64,000 bases of DNA from NCBI GenBank assembly GCA_019456225.1, contig VRUI01000015.1, forward strand, positions 1 through 64,000, read 5' to 3'. Origin of the DNA: Planctomycetota bacterium. GTDB taxonomy: Bacteria > Planctomycetota > Phycisphaerae > Sedimentisphaerales > Anaerohalosphaeraceae. Both the position numbers and the translations under genes were made by a program. The notes beneath the pieces were generated by a model. The model ran no database searches and was not told where the DNA came from. It saw only the letters and a list, made by a program, of their open reading frames with translations. Below are positions 33,671 through 43,410 of the stretch, piece after piece; position 1 is the stretch's first letter; each line of letters opens with the position of its first letter.

Positions 33671-34372
33671 TTACTTATAGCTATCTTTTGGCTTGCCTCT
33701 TAGAAGGTCAACGTGACCATCAAGGTAGGACATATTCAGTCCGTGAGCGTGTTTGCGGGTGTGGGGGAAAGGTGCTCCCCTGCGGAAAAAGTCACTGATT
33801 ACCCAAACCTCGCTTGTAGATGTTTTCGGTCTGGGCCTGTCCGGGTATAACCATTTGACCCCGCTTGTACGAAGCTTTCTTGGGATAAAGAAATTTGGAT
33901 TTCGCCAAGGCATGGTCCCAAAGTACTTATTTTCCTGGAAACTCCAATAGACATAACCAATGTTTCCGAGTTCGCGATTTTCCGGAGTGTCCAAAACCGA
34001 GTCTGTGGTACCTGCGGGAATATATTCATCTGGATTTTGAGCGATCTTATCCTGCCATTCGTCTCTCGTACAGTAAAACGCCTTCATCAGTGAACTGTTT
34101 TTGCGGGCATCGAGATCTTCAAACAAGCCAAGATGAGTATTATGTTCGGTTGGCTCAAAAGGCAACCATTCTTCATTACTCTGAGCATAGGTAAACAACG
34201 CAAGTGAGACCTGCCTGAGATGAGCAGCACAAACTTTCTCGGCGGCGAGGTGTTTGGCTTTTTTCAGAGACGGCATAAGCATACTCAGCAGCAAAGCGAT
34301 TATCGCGATAACTACAAGCAATTCTATCAAGGTAAAAGCATGTTTACTATTAACCATTTTTTCCATTTCCAT
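33671..34372 (-). CDS. Prepilin-like protein with H-x9-DG domain
   Basis: The 233-aa protein has a type IV/II pseudopilin N-terminus: KHAFTLIELLVVIAIIALLLSM, with the prepilin peptidase site before Phe and the conserved Glu5. A globular domain follows and ends SYLDGHVDLL with the H-x9-DG motif that marks a large planctomycete family. It may join a surface or secretion pseudopilus. ATG at 34372 or at 34357 (MVNSKHAF) are both possible. Confidence 0.88.
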   Translation of the reverse strand: MEMEKMVNSKHAFTLIELLVVIAIIALLLSMLMPSLKKAKHLAAEKVCAAHLRQVSLALFTYAQSNEEWLPFEPTEHNTHLGLFEDLDARKNSSLMKAFYCTRDEWQDKIAQNPDEYIPAGTTDSVLDTPENRELGNIGYVYWSFQENKYFGTMPWRNPNFFIPRKLRTSGVKWLYPDRPRPKTSTSEVWVISDFFRRGAPFPHTRKHAHGLNMSYLDGHVDLLRGKPKDSYK

Positions 34373-34759
34373 GTCCCATTAAAAAAAAAAAAACGAACCA
34401 TCATTTCATCAACCATGAATCTAAACACAGGTCATGAACATTTTATTCCATCTTTGAAGATTAAAACATATTTTAACCCTCTAAAATACCAATATATACT
34501 TTGTTATTATGGATATCGACTTTCAGGCGTACTTTATGAGACTGTACAGGCGTAAATCGTGAGTGAGATTTTTTAGTTACAGTAATTATAAATATCTGTT
34601 TTTTTGTGATCTGTCATGATTACTGAGTCTTTGCTTAATCGCTATTATCCCTGCGCTCGCGCTTCGGGCTCCTATTGCCCCGAAATAAACTCGCTCACCG
34701 TAAATCCGTGATGGGTATTCCGGCTAAACGAATAGGGTTGTTATTGCCGATATAGATAT
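34373..34759. other. Gap without gene
   Basis: AT-rich DNA follows the prepilin start and includes an 18-base sequence ATTATCCCTGCGCTCGCG at 34644 that recurs at 37015. I see no further gene, RNA or strong promoter. Confidence 0.5.
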
Positions 34760-35734
34760 ATGGCGTCTGCACAGGTAAAAAATTTGCACTCGAAACTCTC
34801 GCGGTCGGCAATGGGGCGGACGGTTACATGTTTTCTGGACTATCTCAATGTCGAGGCGGGATTGTCTGAAAACACAATCCTCGGGTATGGGCGAGACCTC
34901 GTGGTGTTTACAGACTATTGCAGGAGCAAGTCGGTTAGCGGGATCGAAGGGGCCAAACCGGAGACGGTTTTTGGTTTTATCCGGTATCAGGCCGGGCAAA
35001 GGGACGGCGGCAAAACGAATGTACAGGGAAAGTCTGAAGCGACAATAAACCGTTCGCTGGTGGCGGTCAAAATGCTGCTGAGGTTCTCGCTTATGACCGG
35101 TCTTATCGAAGAGGATTTTATCTCGGTTCTGGAAGGCCCGAAACCATGGCAAAGACTGCCGATAGTTTGCAATAAAGAAAAAGTGTTCAAACTTCTCAGC
35201 GCTCCGACCTGCGAAGATCCGTTCTATCTTCGCGACAAGGCGATCCTGGAACTTCTGTACGCAACCGGGGCAAGAGCAAGCGAAGTAGCCGGTCTTAAAG
35301 TGCAAAGTATCAATCTTCGGATAGGGTATGTGAGGTGCCTTGGAAAAGGTAACAAAGAACGTATTATTCCGCTGGGCAAAACAGCCGGCGATGTTATATG
35401 CGATTATCTCGAAGACGCCGATGCCGGCCGCGCAAAACTGGCAAAACCTCACAGCAAAGACGCGCTCTTTATCTCACGCACCGGCAAGCCGCTCGACCGT
35501 ATCGAGATATGGCGGATCGTAAAGAAATATGCCCTTCGCAGCGGTATGCCGAAAAAACTCACCGTCCATACGCTAAGGCACTGCTTTGCCACGCATATGC
35601 TCTCAGGAGGGGCCGACCTGCGGTCGCTGCAGGAAATGCTCGGGCATGTCGATATCTCTACGACACAGATTTACACGCACGTAGATAACGAACGACTGAA
35701 AAAAATTCATAAACAATTTCATCCCAGAGCGTAA
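34760..35734 (+). CDS. xerD: XerC/D-type tyrosine recombinase
   Basis: The 324-aa protein has a SAM-like N-terminal domain (FLDYLNVEAGLSENTILGYGRDL) and a complete catalytic domain: Arg in ATGARASEVAGL, Lys in LGKGNKERIIPLG, HTLRH, LGHVDISTTQIYTH with the Tyr nucleophile. The length and single-domain layout fit chromosomal XerC/XerD, which resolve chromosome dimers at dif, rather than a phage integrase. It is followed by the ylxP gene. No dif site could be picked by eye. Confidence 0.88.
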   Translation: MASAQVKNLHSKLSRSAMGRTVTCFLDYLNVEAGLSENTILGYGRDLVVFTDYCRSKSVSGIEGAKPETVFGFIRYQAGQRDGGKTNVQGKSEATINRSLVAVKMLLRFSLMTGLIEEDFISVLEGPKPWQRLPIVCNKEKVFKLLSAPTCEDPFYLRDKAILELLYATGARASEVAGLKVQSINLRIGYVRCLGKGNKERIIPLGKTAGDVICDYLEDADAGRAKLAKPHSKDALFISRTGKPLDRIEIWRIVKKYALRSGMPKKLTVHTLRHCFATHMLSGGADLRSLQEMLGHVDISTTQIYTHVDNERLKKIHKQFHPRA

Positions 35735-35736
35735 GG

Positions 35737-35802
35737 CGAAAAGCGAAAAGCGTAAATCGAAAGGTGTAAGGTGTAAGGTGTAAGGCGAAAGGCGTCAGGC
35801 GT
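35737..35802 (+). repeat. Degenerate tandem array before ylxP
   Basis: Seven- to eight-base units such as GTAAGGT, GTAAGGC and GCGAAAA repeat from the xerD stop to the ylxP ATG. The array occupies the place where a ribosome site should be. A related array follows ylxP. Confidence 0.7.
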
Positions 35803-36096
35803 ATGCTTGTCGGTACTTTGACAATTCAGATGAATCTTCATGGAATCGGTTCCCTGAAAGACAAACGAAAGATCGTTAAAAGTCTTATTGGTCGATTGCA
35901 GAGCAGGTTCAATTTTTCTGTCTCGGAAGTTGCCGCTCACGAGAGCAAACTTATGGCGGTAATCGGTATTGCCCTTGTATCCAACGATGGCGTCTTTATC
36001 CAGAAGCAATTCGACAAAGCGATCGACTTCGCCCGGAAGGACGGGCGGTTCTATCTGGGCAATACACAGCAGGAAATTTTCTCGGCGGAGGCGTAA
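35803..36096 (+). CDS. ylxP: DUF503/YlxP family protein
   Basis: The 97-aa protein matches the small DUF503 family: MLVGTLTIQMNLHGIGSLKDK, then RKIVKSLIGRLQSRFNFSVSEV, complete in length. Family members fold as a ferredoxin-like beta-alpha sandwich and often neighbour rbfA/infB, but their role is not settled. Here it stands alone after xerD. The upstream tandem array leaves no recognisable Shine-Dalgarno sequence, and its stop codon lies inside the next array. Confidence 0.85.
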   Translation: MLVGTLTIQMNLHGIGSLKDKRKIVKSLIGRLQSRFNFSVSEVAAHESKLMAVIGIALVSNDGVFIQKQFDKAIDFARKDGRFYLGNTQQEIFSAEA

Positions 36097-36126
36097 GGCG
36101 TGAGGCGTAAGGCGTGAGGCGTAAAG
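36087..36126 (+). repeat. GCGTAAG/GCGTGAG tandem array
   Basis: Units GAGGCGTAAGGCGT and GAGGCGTAAG alternate over 40 bases. The ylxP stop codon (36094-36096) lies in the first unit, so the repeat also supplies the end of the gene. Confidence 0.75.
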
Positions 36127-36136
36127 CTGCACAGCG

Positions 36137-36778
36137 TTATTCCAGTATCTTGCCGCGTCTTAAAATATGATCGGTATTACCGTATGCTGCCGAGACGATA
36201 ACACCCTGGTATTTTAAGTAATGACCCTTCTGGATGCTTGCCAGACCCTCTGCCTGATCGTCGAGAAAGTAAACTGTTACGGCGCTGGAAGAACCCTGGC
36301 TTTGCCTGAATCTAATGAAATAATTCCCGTAAAGATGATCGTCTACCGCGTAAACTCCCAATACTTCCCCTCCCCATTCAACGATACGGCCCTTATGTTC
36401 AGGGAAAACGATTGGCTGCATACGGTTGAATTTATCGGCTATAGTTCCGTAGGCTCTGTCAAAATCAAAAAAGTCCAGCTCGTCAGAAGACTCCTCTTTT
36501 TTAAAAAGATCATCCATCTTCTTTCCAACAAATTTGTTTGCCGCCTTTACACTTTTACCAACAAACTCGTAATCGAGCTCTATCTTGATAAAAATCCCTA
36601 AAAGGATCAGGCAAACCGTTACAGTGTTAAAGATGACCATCTGCTTGTAGCGGAAGTCGTGATATTGCTCCGAGAGGATGTAAACGTGGCGGCAGTTTAC
36701 GCAACCGACCTGCCTTCCGAGAAATTTCGAGGAAACCTCTACACCCCTGCCGCAATTTGGACATTTTACTGTTAGCAT
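36137..36778 (-). CDS. Membrane protein with N-terminal zinc ribbon
   Basis: I chose ATG 36778 (MLTVKCPNCGRG); the frame is open 39 bases earlier. The 213-aa protein has a zinc ribbon CPNC...CVNC in the first 35 residues, one membrane helix (QMVIFNTVTVCLILLGIFI), a charged linker and a C-terminal beta-rich domain (YGNYFIRFRQSQGSSSAVTVYFL). Its layout, a cytoplasmic zinc ribbon before a single helix and an outer domain, is common in planctomycete proteins of unknown role. Confidence 0.7.
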   Translation of the reverse strand: MLTVKCPNCGRGVEVSSKFLGRQVGCVNCRHVYILSEQYHDFRYKQMVIFNTVTVCLILLGIFIKIELDYEFVGKSVKAANKFVGKKMDDLFKKEESSDELDFFDFDRAYGTIADKFNRMQPIVFPEHKGRIVEWGGEVLGVYAVDDHLYGNYFIRFRQSQGSSSAVTVYFLDDQAEGLASIQKGHYLKYQGVIVSAAYGNTDHILRRGKILE

Positions 36779-37083
36779 ATTCTGCCTGAAACTGCCTGAT
36801 AAAATTAATCTTTGCAAACAAACCGTTTGTTTGATTTGTGCTTTAACCTATTTTATCGGCAGATTCAGTGTGTCGTTGCAGTAAATGTTGGCTGCATCAT
36901 TATAGCATACCAAGGGATGTTTTTATCGGGCTTTAGTAACTGACAGAAGCGTGGATCGCAATGGCGTGTTGCTCAATAGAGTTGTCAGATTTTAGTTTTT
37001 TTTTGAGCACAATGATTATCCCTGCGCTCGCGGTGTTACCGCTTTTTGTGAGCTTCGGGCTTTTGTTTTTATTTGACGGACGG
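36779..37083. other. Gap without gene
   Basis: It contains the second copy of an 18-base repeat (37015-37032) and a T-rich run after 36994. I see no gene or structured element that I can support. Confidence 0.5.
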
Positions 37084-40000
37084 TTACCAGATTTCATTCA
37101 ATTCGACAAGGCGTTCTTTAGCCATTTCGTTTCCGAGTTTGGCTGCCTTCTGATACCATCTGACAGATTCGTATGTGTCCTGTTCGACACCTGCGCCCTC
37201 TTCGTACATGACTCCAAGCTGGCAGGCCGCCTGCGCAGAGCCTGCTTTTGCGGCTTTCTCAAACCACTTAAAAGCACCGGCGGCATCGGTCGAAATGCCT
37301 TCGCCCCGGTTTAAGGCAACTGCAAGATCGTGCATAGCTTTTACATGGCCCTCTTTTGCAGCTTCTGTCAACCACTCGACGGACACGGCCTTGTCGGCTT
37401 CGACACCAAGTCCCTTGTTGAAGACAACACCCATGTAATAAATTGAGTCGGCGTTGCCGGCGCCGGCAGATGCGGAAAACCATTTTACAGCTTTTTTGTA
37501 ATCCTGCTTGATATCGGTGCCCTCAAAAAACAATACGCCAAGTTTGTGCATGGACCCGGTATTGCCGCCTTGTGCCGCGGAGGTATACGACTTAAAGGCC
37601 TTGTCCACTGCCTTATCGACTCCCAGTCCCTTGAGGTACATATCGCCAAGCCGATCCATTGCCCCGGTATTTCCGTCTTTTGCGGCCTCGGTGAGCCACT
37701 TTCCGGCTGCGGGATAATTGACAACAACGCCTGTCCCGTCAAAGTATGCAAATCCCAGGCGAATCTTTGCATTAGCGCTTCCGTTCTCTGCCGAACGGGT
37801 AAACCACAACATGCCCTTTGTTTCATTCTTTTCAACGCCGTCGCCTTTGAAATACATAACGCCCAGATTGTACATGGCGTCTACGTCTCCGGCGTCTGCG
37901 GCTTTTTTGAACCAATGGACCGCCTTGTCGAGGTTCTTTTCCATTCCTGTACCTTTACTGTACAGCATGGCGAGGTTGTGCATGGCCCACACATCGTCTT
38001 TATTGGCTGATTTAACGAGCCAGTCTCTCGCCAGGTCCAGGTCTTTTTCGATGCCTTCTCCATTATGATAGGCCTTGCTAAGGTAGTACATAGAGCGGCC
38101 GCAACGGGAATTGGCACCCTTCTTAAACAATTCAAACGCCGCTTGAAGATTTCTTTGCTTACCCTTGCCTTCTGCGTATGCAAGACCCAGGCGGTTATAT
38201 GCGGGTGTATACCCGGCAGCGTTGGCTTTTTTGAACCACTCTACCGCTTTTGCGGCATCTTCTTTAACGCCTGCGCCATCGTATAAAGCTGTGCCGACAG
38301 CGACCATCGCCTCCAGAGAACCGGCGGTTGCGGCTTTTTCATAGGATCTGAAAGCATTTGCGGTGTCGCCTTTTTCTTCGGCCTCTTTGGCATCTTGCAT
38401 AAAGTTGATGATCTCTAAGCGTTTGTTGGCAACTTCATCCATTTTCTTCATAGTTGCAATAAGAGAATCAAGCTGAGTCTGGGTACTTTTGACAGTTTTT
38501 GCGACAAGAGCTTCACGGTAATATGCCAACGCTTCAGGATATCTGCCAGCCCTTTCACGCTTATGAGCTATTTCCAAATTAGCATCGTGCTTTTCACCCT
38601 TTGCCGTGGCGAGCTTTTCGTCAATCCCTTCGGTTTTGGGATGATTCTTTTTGATCTTTTCAAAAATCCTGATGGAAACATCATATTCTCTATTCTGCAA
38701 AGCGCGGTCAGCCAAATCTGAAAGCTCTGTAATCGCATTAGCTTGAGCCTGAACCTTCGCATTAGCTAGAGCTTGAGCTCTGAAAGCATTTTTCGCTAAA
38801 TCAAGCTTATTTTGGGTTTCCGATGTTTCCTTAAATATCAAGGCACGTGTATAATATTCAATTGCTTTCTCATAGTCTTTATTTTTCTCGTAAATACCGG
38901 CTTGCATAATACAGGCATTGACCAATTTGTCTTTAATGGCTTCGTCATCCGCTGAGATTTCCAAGGCATCCCAATAATTCTTTATCGCTTCGCCCCATTT
39001 ACCATCTCTTGCGCAATTATCCGCATAACTTAAATACCCGCTTTTTTTCTTGCTTTTCATTTTCTCTTCGATCTGGGCTTTGATGGCCTTGGCCCTGTCG
39101 TCGTCTGGAAAGTCTTTAAGAACTCCCACGATCTTATCCATGGCATCTTCAAGCTTGCCGTCATTCATTAAATCATCGGCATTGGATATCCGCTTGTAAA
39201 GAGCTGCGATCTCTTTAAGGCCTTCGATCTCTTCTCCGGCTTTTTTGGCAGAGGTCGTATCGGGATACTTACTGATCAATCTTTTTGCCAAAAGAAATGC
39301 ATCTCCATATTTAGACTGATTGATCAGTAATTCGACTTCAAGCCATGCCTTCTGTGCTTTGAGTTCGTTTTCCCACTTGTCAACCTTCTTATCGATCTCT
39401 TGATCTTCTGCAAAATCTTCCGCCTGAGCTATGATGAAATTAGCAACATCGATGGCATCGTCAAAATCTCCGCCCTCTGCTTTAGAATTCGCATACTGCC
39501 ATAACTCAGGCAAATTCTCAGTGTCATTGGACGAGTTCATGGCGGAAATAATGATCGAGATCAATAATATCACGATGATAATTGCCGCGGCGATGGGTTT
39601 GGCATTTGGCTTGTCAAGGATCGACTTTACATATTCCAGGCCTTGAGCCAGGAGGTTGTCTTTTTCAAAAACGGCGTTGACCTTGTAGTCGCCTTCCATC
39701 CGGACGGTTGTTTTCGGTGAATCGGGGTCGGCGACTCTTCCGCTGTTGACGGCTGGGCCGGTCCATCCGGCAAAATGATATTTCTCGTCTGCGCAGCACT
39801 CGATGACGATCTGCTCGCCATAGCTGTAGGAGTACTGCCCGCGGCCCGGCAATGTAATCAGGCCGCCGTCTTCGGAACTTACAATAAGTGTCTTTTCGTC
39901 GATGGCGAATACCGCTTCGACCTGCATCTCGCCGTTGGCAGCGACGGTCGTCTCGACCGATTTGGGATCAGCGACCCAACCGTTATCTACAGCAGGACCG

Positions 40001-42978
40001 GTCCACTCGACAAAATGATGATTGTCGGCGGCGACAGCTTCTATAGCAACTTTACGGCCGTAAACGTATTGTTCCAGGTAGTCATCTACAGTACCTGCCT
40101 CACCCTGGCCGGTCGAACTTAGCTTGAGGGCATGCTGGTCTATCTCGAAAATCGCCTCAAGTGAGACGTCACTGTCTATTGTGATAGTCGTCTCGGCTGA
40201 GAACTTGTCGGCAAGTTTGTCTTCGTCCGTCTCGGCAACGGACCATTGAACGAAATGGTGATTCTCATCGGCTAACGCCTTGACAACGAGCTGCTTTCCG
40301 TGATCGTATTCGGAAAATCCCTCGCAAGGCTGCCTGACACAACCGCCACCGACCGACGACAAGTTCAGGACATGACGATCCAGCGCAAATACGGCATGCA
40401 AAGTGTATTCGGCCTCGATGGTAACTACGGTTTCTTTTGAAAACGGGGCCTTGACCTTACGTGCATCGACGGCGGTGCCGGCCCACTCGACAAAGTGATA
40501 ATTCTCGTCGGAAGCAGCGGTAACCGCAACGGCGGTGCCGTGTTCGTAATCGGCGGCCTGCGGTTCATCGGTTTTTATACTGCCGCCGTCGGCCGGATCC
40601 AGTATAAAGCGATAGCGATCGATCGCAAATACTGCTTCGAGTGAATGATCGTCGTCCATCTCCAAAGAAATGACCGGATTGGTTACGTCTTCGACCTTGC
40701 CGTTATCGACCGCCGAGCCGGTCCAGTTAACAAAATGGTAATTCTGATGTGCCTCTGCCTTAATCAATACCTCGCTGCCGTGATCGATCTCGCTGATTCC
40801 TTCGCGTGGCCCAATGACTGAACCGCCGTCGGAAGACGAAAGACTTAAAGCGTGACTGTCGATCTCGAAGACCGCGCAAAGGGAATAATCGCCCCCGACC
40901 TTGACGGTTGTCGTTGCCATTGAAGACTCTTCGACATTGCCGGCGTCGACTGCAGGGCCGGTCCACTCGACGAAGTGATAGTTTCGGCGAGCTTTGGCGG
41001 CGATGGTAACCGTCGAAGAGTACTCGTAACCGGCAATTCCATCGTCTGTCCCTTCGACAGATGAATCTCCGCCTTCAGAGGCAGACATATCGAAGGCAAA
41101 ACGGTCAACTTCAAAAATAGCCTCCAGCGAATAATCGCCGTCTACCATCAATGTGGTCAGAGAGCTGGAAGGGTCGGTGACTTTACCGGCGTCGACGGCT
41201 GATCCGATCCAGCCGGCAAAATGGCTGTGCTCGTCGGCAACTGCCCTGAGAGGCACATCGAGGCCATGATCGAATTGACACTGGGATTCGGCGGGCTCTA
41301 ATACCATACCGCTGCCGGAGGTTGACAGTTTCAAACTATGGGTGTTTACCACAAAGACTGCATTGAGAGTGTATTGGCCCTCTATAGTCAGCATTATTTC
41401 GGGGTTTGATGGGTCGGTGACCTTGCCTGCGTCAACAGCGGTGCCTGTCCACTCGACAAAAGTATAATTTTCGTCGGGTTCTGCGGTGACTGCGACCTCA
41501 GCGGCATAGACATATTCGCCGCCGCCGGGCAAGTCTGCGGAAATATCGTGCTCGTCGGTTCGAACAATGCCGCCTTGCGAGCAGGTCAGCGAAAGCGAAA
41601 AAGTATCAACCGCAAAATTAGCATGTATCGTGCAATCGTCTTCGATCGTAAGCGATGTGACCGGACTATCGGGTTCTGCGACATTGCCGCTGTCGACGGC
41701 GGTTCCTGACCAGTTGACAAAATGTTGATTTTCGTCAGGCTGGGCATTGAGTTCAACCTGCCGGCCGTAATCATATTTGCAGGTGCCTTCTTCGGGGCTC
41801 AATATCATCCCGCCCTGCGAAGACGACAAAACAAGTTCGTGCCTGTCGATCTGGAAGTCGGCGATAAGGGTGTAATCTGCATCAACGACGAGCTCGGTCA
41901 CGGCAGAATTTTCGTCGGCGACCTTACCGGCCCGAACGGCCGATCCTGTCCAACCGACAAATTGGTAGTGATCGTTGGGCACTGCCTTGATGACTATCTC
42001 GGTTTCGGGATCGAATTTCGCGTTTGGGCGAGTGGGCAAAAACACCTGCCCCAGATCGCCGCCGGAGATGCTGACATTATAAAGCTGCGCAGTCTTCCAT
42101 TGCAGCGAAGTAATCTCTACTCCCATATCTTTGAGCAATTCGGCACATGTTGACTGCCTGCAAAGCGGGTCTGCGCCGAGAGCGTTTCGCAAAGCGGTAT
42201 TCTGAGCCTCACTGAGAATACCGAGAGACATGAACCTGCCGTCTTCGAGATAGCCGCCGAGGGATATGTATATGCAGGCGGCAAACGAATAAATATCGCT
42301 TCTGCGAATCATTTTACCGTCAAGCTGTTCGCCGGCCTTGAACGGGCTAGCGGCGGCGGTTTCTGCGGCGGCATCTTTAATGATCCCGGTAACGACAGGG
42401 AACGACAGTTTTACCGCTGAGTTTTCATCCAGTAATATATTGTCAGGCTCCACATCACCATGGATAAGGCCCTGGCTGTGAACATAATCCAAAGCTTCAC
42501 CGGTCCGGGTGAAAATTGCCAGGCACTCCTCAACACTCAATGGAGATACAGCGATTTTGTCTGCAAGCGGCCGGACGTCTGTTTTTTCAAGGACAATAAA
42601 TTTGCGGTCGCCTTCAAGATCCACGTCCAGCAAAGACAGGAGGTTCTCATGCGACAGACCGACAACTTTCCCGGCGGCTGCTTTGAGTTTGTCTAGTGCC
42701 CCCTCATCGGCAATGACGTCATCCGGCAAAACGCAAAGCGAAACCGCGGAATCGTCTGACGCATCTTCGGCGTCAAAAATATCGCCAAAAGAAAAATCCG
42801 TCGCATCGGCGGTAATGATATACCTCATACCGATAACCTGACCGACTAGGGACTGGCTGGATTGATTTGTGTCACCCGAAACTTCTGTATCGTCTGTACC
42901 TTGCAATGGCGCGTGGCACTGGTCACAGAATTCCAAACCGTCGGGATTCTCGAAATTACAGGATTTGCATAAAATCAT
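37084..42978 (-). CDS. Giant mosaic protein: zinc ribbon, pseudokinase, ten B-repeats, TPR, Sel1
   Basis: The 1964-aa protein has a zinc ribbon (C4, C7, C18, C21). About residues 50-290 look like a protein kinase that has lost catalysis: HGDVEPDN replaces HRDxKxxN, no DFG or glycine loop is found, and the VAIK lysine is missing. Ten InlB-B-like repeats of about 80 residues follow (YHFVEWTGPAVDAG pattern), then a membrane helix (AAIIIVILLISIIISAM), TPR helices, and eleven Sel1 repeats with the A-M-LG-Y--G-G pattern. Sel1 and TPR parts bind protein partners. It may be a scaffold across the membrane. Confidence 0.85.
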   Translation of the reverse strand: MILCKSCNFENPDGLEFCDQCHAPLQGTDDTEVSGDTNQSSQSLVGQVIGMRYIITADATDFSFGDIFDAEDASDDSAVSLCVLPDDVIADEGALDKLKAAAGKVVGLSHENLLSLLDVDLEGDRKFIVLEKTDVRPLADKIAVSPLSVEECLAIFTRTGEALDYVHSQGLIHGDVEPDNILLDENSAVKLSFPVVTGIIKDAAAETAAASPFKAGEQLDGKMIRRSDIYSFAACIYISLGGYLEDGRFMSLGILSEAQNTALRNALGADPLCRQSTCAELLKDMGVEITSLQWKTAQLYNVSISGGDLGQVFLPTRPNAKFDPETEIVIKAVPNDHYQFVGWTGSAVRAGKVADENSAVTELVVDADYTLIADFQIDRHELVLSSSQGGMILSPEEGTCKYDYGRQVELNAQPDENQHFVNWSGTAVDSGNVAEPDSPVTSLTIEDDCTIHANFAVDTFSLSLTCSQGGIVRTDEHDISADLPGGGEYVYAAEVAVTAEPDENYTFVEWTGTAVDAGKVTDPSNPEIMLTIEGQYTLNAVFVVNTHSLKLSTSGSGMVLEPAESQCQFDHGLDVPLRAVADEHSHFAGWIGSAVDAGKVTDPSSSLTTLMVDGDYSLEAIFEVDRFAFDMSASEGGDSSVEGTDDGIAGYEYSSTVTIAAKARRNYHFVEWTGPAVDAGNVEESSMATTTVKVGGDYSLCAVFEIDSHALSLSSSDGGSVIGPREGISEIDHGSEVLIKAEAHQNYHFVNWTGSAVDNGKVEDVTNPVISLEMDDDHSLEAVFAIDRYRFILDPADGGSIKTDEPQAADYEHGTAVAVTAASDENYHFVEWAGTAVDARKVKAPFSKETVVTIEAEYTLHAVFALDRHVLNLSSVGGGCVRQPCEGFSEYDHGKQLVVKALADENHHFVQWSVAETDEDKLADKFSAETTITIDSDVSLEAIFEIDQHALKLSSTGQGEAGTVDDYLEQYVYGRKVAIEAVAADNHHFVEWTGPAVDNGWVADPKSVETTVAANGEMQVEAVFAIDEKTLIVSSEDGGLITLPGRGQYSYSYGEQIVIECCADEKYHFAGWTGPAVNSGRVADPDSPKTTVRMEGDYKVNAVFEKDNLLAQGLEYVKSILDKPNAKPIAAAIIIVILLISIIISAMNSSNDTENLPELWQYANSKAEGGDFDDAIDVANFIIAQAEDFAEDQEIDKKVDKWENELKAQKAWLEVELLINQSKYGDAFLLAKRLISKYPDTTSAKKAGEEIEGLKEIAALYKRISNADDLMNDGKLEDAMDKIVGVLKDFPDDDRAKAIKAQIEEKMKSKKKSGYLSYADNCARDGKWGEAIKNYWDALEISADDEAIKDKLVNACIMQAGIYEKNKDYEKAIEYYTRALIFKETSETQNKLDLAKNAFRAQALANAKVQAQANAITELSDLADRALQNREYDVSIRIFEKIKKNHPKTEGIDEKLATAKGEKHDANLEIAHKRERAGRYPEALAYYREALVAKTVKSTQTQLDSLIATMKKMDEVANKRLEIINFMQDAKEAEEKGDTANAFRSYEKAATAGSLEAMVAVGTALYDGAGVKEDAAKAVEWFKKANAAGYTPAYNRLGLAYAEGKGKQRNLQAAFELFKKGANSRCGRSMYYLSKAYHNGEGIEKDLDLARDWLVKSANKDDVWAMHNLAMLYSKGTGMEKNLDKAVHWFKKAADAGDVDAMYNLGVMYFKGDGVEKNETKGMLWFTRSAENGSANAKIRLGFAYFDGTGVVVNYPAAGKWLTEAAKDGNTGAMDRLGDMYLKGLGVDKAVDKAFKSYTSAAQGGNTGSMHKLGVLFFEGTDIKQDYKKAVKWFSASAGAGNADSIYYMGVVFNKGLGVEADKAVSVEWLTEAAKEGHVKAMHDLAVALNRGEGISTDAAGAFKWFEKAAKAGSAQAACQLGVMYEEGAGVEQDTYESVRWYQKAAKLGNEMAKERLVELNEIW

Positions 42979-43410
42979 CACAAAAGCCTTAAGATATTAT
43001 TATTACAGATATTAAATATCAAGCAGAAAGACTCTTCTCACTTAAAAATTATAAACACAACACATTATCGCATTTTTTGGGGAAAATCGCAAGGATTCAA
43101 ACTCTACTTGACTGAAATTCACAAATATCCTCAAAAAAACCGGGGTCATTGCCCAAAAACGAAGATCGAATCGAGATTACCGGGCATCTTCGATAGAAAA
43201 AAACTACCTTTGATCAGCTCGCCCAGACTGCTTGCGAAAAAACGGCAAATGACAGCGAAAACCGACCAACTGGCAATCACTAATCCCCGGCAGAAAGAGC
43301 ACTGCCTGCACTATTACGCTTTACTTTAACGGGCGCCAAGTGTTCGCGGATTTCTTGCCTGCGAACATAATTTCTACCCAAAGCGGACAAACCCGATGCA
43401 ATTAAATTCG
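42979..43410. other. Gap without gene
   Basis: Weak plus-strand frames are present but have no ribosome site or family signal. No repeats or terminator were recognised. Confidence 0.5.

Noticed and set aside
35719-36132. A 137-codon minus-strand frame across ylxP
   Set aside because: Both ends are translated tandem arrays (repeated RLTPHALRL-like words) and the centre is antisense to ylxP.
42100-42850. Active serine/threonine kinase in the giant protein
   Set aside because: The VAIK lysine, the DFG aspartate and the normal catalytic loop are absent, so only a pseudokinase can be supported.
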